The position numbers and the translations under genes were made by a program. DNA of 7,301 nucleotides from Desulfobacteraceae bacterium. Lineage in GTDB: Bacteria; Desulfobacterota; DSM-4660; Desulfatiglandales; Desulfatiglandaceae. Positions 4,166 through 7,301 of the stretch are shown here, one piece after another. Under the pieces are notes generated by a model. That model saw only the letters and a program-made list of their open reading frames with translations, had not been told where the DNA came from and searched no databases. The stretch's first letter is position 1; each line of letters starts with the position of its first letter. The DNA lies in NCBI GenBank assembly GCA_030612945.1, contig JAUWMY010000115.1:1-7301 (forward strand), written 5' to 3'.

Positions 4166-5437
4166 ATGGAACATTTAAGTTTTCAGAAAAATGAAAATAT
4201 CGAAGAAGCCCGGATCCTGGGTATGGCTATCGACTCATTTAATGGAGCGGCCTCAAGGTTTGAGAAACACTACCAGCATCTGGAACAGAGAGTAAAAGAG
4301 CTAAAAATCGAATTAAGAAACAAAAATGAAGCCTTAGAAAAGAACCTGAAAGAAAAAGAGGAGGTAAAAAATCATCTCCATAATATTCTTGAAAGTGTAA
4401 CCGCCGGAGTGGTTGTTGTAAATCTAAAAGGAAAAATCACCACCTTTAATCGTGCAGCAGAAAACATAACCGGCCTGGCATCGAAAGGTGTCCTGGGCAA
4501 AAAGGTCGATAAAATTTTTGATCCCGATTTCTTCCAAAATATACAATTAGACTTTAGATCCCTTGGAGCTGTTCGGGAAAACACAGAATATGAGACAGAA
4601 CTCTACCGCAAGGGGGAAGATCTTGTTCATATTAGCCTGTCGATTTCGCCTTTGACAACACCGCAAGGTCAGAAGACAGGGCTTGTTCTTACACTCCAGG
4701 ATATTACTCAAATGAAAAAGCTGGAGGAACAGGCAAGCCGCTCTGGTCGCCTGACTGCTATGGGGGAGATGGCAGTTAAAATTGCCCATGAGATTCGCAA
4801 CCCGTTGGGTAGCATTGAACTTTTTGCATCCACCCTGAAGAAAGATCTGGAGGACTTTGAAGAACCAAGAGTACTTTCTGAACACATTTCATCCTGTGTG
4901 AAAAGCATTAACAGTATTATATCGAACCTTCTGCTTTTTATGCGTCCTGAACAAAAAGCAGGCTTCCAGATTGTCGATCTTCACGATCCCCTAAAAGACT
5001 CTCTCTTTTTCTCAGACCATGTAATTCAATCTAACGAGCATATTGAAGTTATTACCAGTTATCATTCTGAACCACTCATGGTCCTGGGTGATTCAGAATT
5101 ATTGAAACAGATGTATCTAAATCTCATTTTAAATGCAGTTCAGTCCATGCCCGGTGACGGAAAACTGATGATTTCCACCAAAAAAAATGAGTGTACGCAA
5201 AATAGTCCTGGTTTTGCTGAGATTAGATTTATGGATACTGGTACAGGCATATCTAAAGCAGTTAGGCCAAGAATTTTCGATCCCTTCTTTACTACAAAAA
5301 CAAGAGGTACTGGCCTGGGCCTGGCAATTGTCCACAACATTATAAAGATACATGGCGGCAGTATCGATATCAGAAATTCAAAAAAAGATGGTGCAGTGTG
5401 TATTGTGACTTTGCCATTAGTAGAACCAAGTGACTAA
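4166..5437 (+). CDS. flrB: Cytoplasmic PAS-domain sensor histidine kinase (FlrB/FleS-like), 423 aa
   Basis: Likely autophosphorylating partner of the response regulator at 5780-7132. It has no membrane segment, so it should sense an internal cue. A coiled coil covers about residues 30-70. A PAS domain follows at about 67-182 (GVVVVNLKGKITTFNRAAEN, 81-100). The HisKA domain carries the phospho-acceptor His208 in KIAHEIRNPLGSIE. The HATPase domain has an N-box with Asn323 (LILNAVQSMP), G1 DTGTGI (357-362), FDPFFTTK (371-378) and G2 GTGLGL (381-386). All catalytic boxes are intact. The ATG at 4166 is the first possible start after an in-frame stop at 4148, but no Shine-Dalgarno precedes it. Met20 is an alternative with no better site. 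A sigma54 promoter lies 47 bp upstream. The symbol rests on soluble architecture, context and partner; NtrB-like kinases with other targets are a weaker alternative. Confidence 0.9.
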   Translation: MEHLSFQKNENIEEARILGMAIDSFNGAASRFEKHYQHLEQRVKELKIELRNKNEALEKNLKEKEEVKNHLHNILESVTAGVVVVNLKGKITTFNRAAENITGLASKGVLGKKVDKIFDPDFFQNIQLDFRSLGAVRENTEYETELYRKGEDLVHISLSISPLTTPQGQKTGLVLTLQDITQMKKLEEQASRSGRLTAMGEMAVKIAHEIRNPLGSIELFASTLKKDLEDFEEPRVLSEHISSCVKSINSIISNLLLFMRPEQKAGFQIVDLHDPLKDSLFFSDHVIQSNEHIEVITSYHSEPLMVLGDSELLKQMYLNLILNAVQSMPGDGKLMISTKKNECTQNSPGFAEIRFMDTGTGISKAVRPRIFDPFFTTKTRGTGLGLAIVHNIIKIHGGSIDIRNSKKDGAVCIVTLPLVEPSD

Positions 5438-5446
5438 AGTGACTAA
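5429..5446 (+). repeat. 9-bp tandem duplication spanning the kinase stop codon
   Basis: AGTGACTAA occurs twice in succession. The first copy encodes Ser-Asp-stop of the kinase; the second is in frame and supplies a back-up Ser-Asp-stop. It was probably formed by slippage or belongs to a short-period intergenic repeat, since AAAGTTCAAAGTGCCTA follows with similar words. Confidence 0.7.
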
Positions 5447-5466
5447 AGTTCAAAGTGCCTATTTAT

Positions 5467-5497
5467 CCCGCTTGCAGCGGGGAAGTTAAGGAACTTC
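5467..5497 (+). other. Two adjacent hairpins after the kinase gene
   Basis: CCCGCT-TGC-AGCGGG (5467-5481) is followed at once by GAAGTT-AAGG-AACTTC (5482-5497). Both stems are perfect 6-bp pairings. The sequence after them, GTGGATTTTTATAAG, has a five-T run eight bases on from position 5497. This makes a weak terminator possible but not convincing. They could equally stabilise the 3' end of the kinase message. Confidence 0.45.
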
Positions 5498-5636
5498 GTG
5501 GATTTTTATAAGGGTCGGTTTTCACAAGGCCTGCGCGACAAATCAGACCAAGGGACTCTAGTATAATATGTATTCAATGAATTCGACCGTCTTGCCTGCC
5601 AAGAGGCACAGTGACAGTTGGCTCAGCCAAGACCTT

Positions 5637-5759
5637 GATTTTATAAAAGGCTTACGCCTAAACTCCCCTCCGGGCTGGAAGCGGAAAGGCTATACAGGTG
5701 TTGTCATTCGCTTAAGACAATAATCTGGTTGTGAGCGCCCGAACTTATTGAGAAGTTAC
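5637..5759 (+). mobile_element. Miniature repeat, copy 3 (right half, no left terminus found)
   Basis: The sequence runs from GATTTTATAAAAGGCTTACG to the terminus CTTATTGAGAAGTTAC ending at 5759. It matches 2501-2606 throughout, with a block CCCTCCGGGCTGGAAGCGG that copy 2 lacks and copy 1 has. I find no GTAAC-type inverted left end or flanking 8-bp duplication (the right flank is GAATCATG). The left portion is therefore lost, decayed or beyond recognition. The right end lies 20 bases before the start codon of the response-regulator gene and leaves only a modest ribosome site (GGAG, 5767-5770) between them. Confidence 0.75.
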
Positions 5760-5779
5760 GAATCATGGAGTAAAACAGG

Positions 5780-7132
5780 ATGCAGGAACAATCGATATTA
5801 GTCGTAGACGATGAACCGGAAATGAGGGTAGCACTCACCCACGCATTGAGCCGCAGTGGATATTCAGTTGAAACTGCCTCCAATGGCCTTGAAGGTCTAT
5901 CAAAGTTCAAAAAGAAGGATTTCAACATTGTCATCACAGACATAAAGATGCCGGAAATGACCGGCATGGAAGTCTTGGAGGGGATAAAAAGTATTTCTCC
6001 ACAGGTCCCGGTAATAATGATAACTGCTTTCGGAACTATCAACAAGGCCGTGGAGGCTATGAAGGAAGGAGCTTCAGATTACATCCTTAAACCTTTCTCT
6101 TCTGAGACCCTTGAGGCAGCGGTCAGGAAAGCTTGCAAAATTGCTGATGGACAACCTCATGGTAAGTTGCTGGATGTTCATTCATGCAGGCTTTCAGGGG
6201 CCAAGAAGATTATCACCCAGGATTCCGAGTTGATCAAGATTTCGAACCTGGCCAAAAATGTTGCGCCCAGTAATGCCACAGTCCTTATCCTGGGTGAAAG
6301 CGGCACAGGGAAGGAATTACTGGCATCGCTTATTCATCAAAATAGCGAGAGGAGTGAAAGACCTTATGTTGCGGTAAACTGCGCCGCCTTGCCTGAAAGC
6401 CTGGCAGAAAGTGAGCTGTTCGGTCATGAAAAAGGATCCTTCACCGGCGCTGAGAGTAGAAAAATAGGCAAATTTGAATTGGGCAACTATGGCACAATCC
6501 TGTTGGATGAGATAAGTGAGATGGCAATGACACTTCAAGCCAAACTTTTAAGGGTCCTTCAGGAAAGAGAAATTGATCGAATTGGGGGCAACAAGCCTAT
6601 CCCAATTGATGTGAGAATCATTGCCATTAGTAACATTGATTTAAAGAAAGCCGTCAAACAAGGGACCTTCCGGCAAGACCTGTTTTATAGATTGAATGTT
6701 ATCCCCCTTACAATCCCGGCTTTGCGCAAACGGAAAGGCGATATACCTCTCCTGGCAAATCATTTCCTGAAAAAATTCAGTATCGGCAATGACAAAGAAA
6801 TGAAGCGAATCTCTGAACAGACCATTTCTTTACTTCAAAAGTATGATTGGAATGGGAATGTAAGAGAGTTGGAGAATACCATTGAGAGGGCTGTGCTCCT
6901 GGGGAGTGGCGAGGTCCTATTGCCGAAACATCTCTTTCTGGAAGAACCGGAAGTATCCGGCCAACAACCGATCCCAATAAAAGTAGGGCTTTCGCTAAAA
7001 GAAATGGAAAGACAGTTGATCTTTCAGACCTTAAAGGAGGTAAATGACAATCGAACCCATGCAGCAAAACTTCTGGGAATCAGCATCAGAACCCTGAGAA
7101 ACAAACTGCGGGAATACAAGGATAATGCCTGA
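5780..7132 (+). CDS. flrC: Sigma54-dependent response regulator (FlrC/FlbD/FleR-like), 450 aa
   Basis: Phosphorylation-controlled activator of sigma54 promoters, probably for mid/late flagellar genes. The receiver domain (about 5-118) has acidic Asp10/Asp11, phospho-acceptor Asp54, Thr82 and Lys104, all intact. The AAA+ domain (about 142-375) has Walker A GESGTGKE (172-179), Walker B ILLDE (240-244), FYRLN (302-306) and NGNVREL (358-364). The sigma54-contact loop reads GSFTGA (219-224) rather than GAFTGA. A Fis-type helix-turn-helix (about 422-446, RTHAAKLLGISIRTLRNKLR) closes the protein. The stretch TILLDEISEMAMTLQAKLLR and the following EREIDRIGG resemble FlrC/FlbD proteins more than NtrC. 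The ATG has a GGAG site nine bases upstream. The kinase at 4166-5437 is the likely partner, but a 342-bp gap carrying a miniature element separates the two. The flagellar assignment rests on these motifs and the neighbouring flagellin. Confidence 0.93.
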   Translation: MQEQSILVVDDEPEMRVALTHALSRSGYSVETASNGLEGLSKFKKKDFNIVITDIKMPEMTGMEVLEGIKSISPQVPVIMITAFGTINKAVEAMKEGASDYILKPFSSETLEAAVRKACKIADGQPHGKLLDVHSCRLSGAKKIITQDSELIKISNLAKNVAPSNATVLILGESGTGKELLASLIHQNSERSERPYVAVNCAALPESLAESELFGHEKGSFTGAESRKIGKFELGNYGTILLDEISEMAMTLQAKLLRVLQEREIDRIGGNKPIPIDVRIIAISNIDLKKAVKQGTFRQDLFYRLNVIPLTIPALRKRKGDIPLLANHFLKKFSIGNDKEMKRISEQTISLLQKYDWNGNVRELENTIERAVLLGSGEVLLPKHLFLEEPEVSGQQPIPIKVGLSLKEMERQLIFQTLKEVNDNRTHAAKLLGISIRTLRNKLREYKDNA

Positions 7133-7301
7133 GTGCGGTTGTCAGTCATTCACCCGTCTGACCAATCAGTATTGCCTCCCTTTTACACGGAAAAGATGAC
7201 CATCTGATAGGTAAATTCTGCCTATTTCAGAACGTAGGAGGCTCAGGGGACACGAAATAATCCACCAATAAATATGTGGAAATCAATGTCAAATCAAATA
7301 G
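7133..7301 (+). other. Downstream intergenic region, cut by the window edge
   Basis: No gene is supported. TATTTCAGAACGTA (7223-7236) repeats exactly 14 bases found at 2315-2328. GACACGAAATAAT (7249-7261) repeats 13 bases at 3998-4010. A weak inverted repeat, CCAC/GTGG, spans 7262-7279. GTCAAA (7289-7294) near the end resembles the half-sites before the kinase gene, so another regulated promoter could lie just beyond the window. No clear terminator for the response-regulator gene is visible. Confidence 0.5.

Larger units (their letters stand above)
5438..5779 (+). other. Intergenic region splitting the kinase and response-regulator genes
   Basis: This 342-bp stretch has no supported gene. 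It contains a duplicated stop-codon repeat, two hairpins (5467-5497), an isolated TATAAT at 5562-5567 with no acceptable -35 box at 16-18 bases, a perfect short palindrome TTGGCT-C-AGCCAA (5618-5630), and copy 3 of the miniature repeat (5637-5759). Kinase/regulator pairs of this type are normally adjacent or overlapping, so much of the gap is probably inserted DNA. How the regulator gene is transcribed is not evident from the sequence. Confidence 0.7.

Noticed and set aside
5482..5497. GAAGTTA...AACTTC as the missing terminus of repeat copy 3
   Set aside because: Only 6-7 bases match the element end, the outer GTAA is absent, and no copy of GAATCATG lies beside it. A simple hairpin explains it.
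5562..5567. Sigma70 promoter for the response regulator at TATAAT
   Set aside because: The -10 is perfect, but no hexamer resembling TTGACA lies 16-18 bases upstream and it is not an extended -10.
6317..7067. Minus-strand open frames inside the response-regulator gene
   Set aside because: They lie antisense within an intact, motif-complete coding sequence and have no independent start signals.

Overview
This is a flagellar regulation locus from a Gram-negative bacterium. My best guess is a deltaproteobacterium (Desulfobacterota). The guess rests on a short 273-residue flagellin with alpha/delta-type termini, a sigma54 regulatory cascade of the FleQ-FleS-FleR / FlrA-FlrB-FlrC kind, moderate GC content, and intergenic DNA full of short dispersed repeats. 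The sequence alone does not prove the lineage.

Layout. The minus strand (right to left) carries a flagellin gene (1108-1929) behind a candidate sigma28 promoter (2006-2032) and a 5'-UTR hairpin. An uncharacterised 276-residue protein (179-1009) lies downstream and is probably co-transcribed. After a repeat-rich gap of about 950 bp, the plus strand carries three regulators: a receiver-less sigma54 activator (2886-3956), a cytoplasmic PAS histidine kinase (4166-5437) and an NtrC-family response regulator closest in feel to FlrC/FlbD/FleR (5780-7132).

How the genes may work together (inference). The first activator would act with sigma54-RNA polymerase at a well-formed -24/-12 promoter (4104-4119) in front of the kinase gene. 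A cluster of TGAC half-sites 80-130 bp upstream of that promoter is a natural enhancer. The kinase would phosphorylate the response regulator, which would switch on later flagellar genes. Sigma28 would then drive flagellin.

Mobile DNA. A 247-bp miniature element at 2360-2606 has 24-bp terminal inverted repeats starting GTAAC and a perfect 8-bp target duplication, CAGATTTT. No transposase is present. The ends and duplication length fit a non-autonomous derivative of an IS66-type element. Two relatives sharing its right half lie at 32-176, abutting the stop codon of the 276-residue gene, and at 5637-5759, 20 bp before the response-regulator start codon. Heptad-like GGTTCA arrays in opposite orientations flank the complete element.

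The most interesting points are the miniature element family placed at the edges of each transcription unit, the intact sigma54 promoter/enhancer arrangement, and the flagellin-linked 276-residue protein. I found no new defence system, CRISPR array, or tRNA or rRNA gene.
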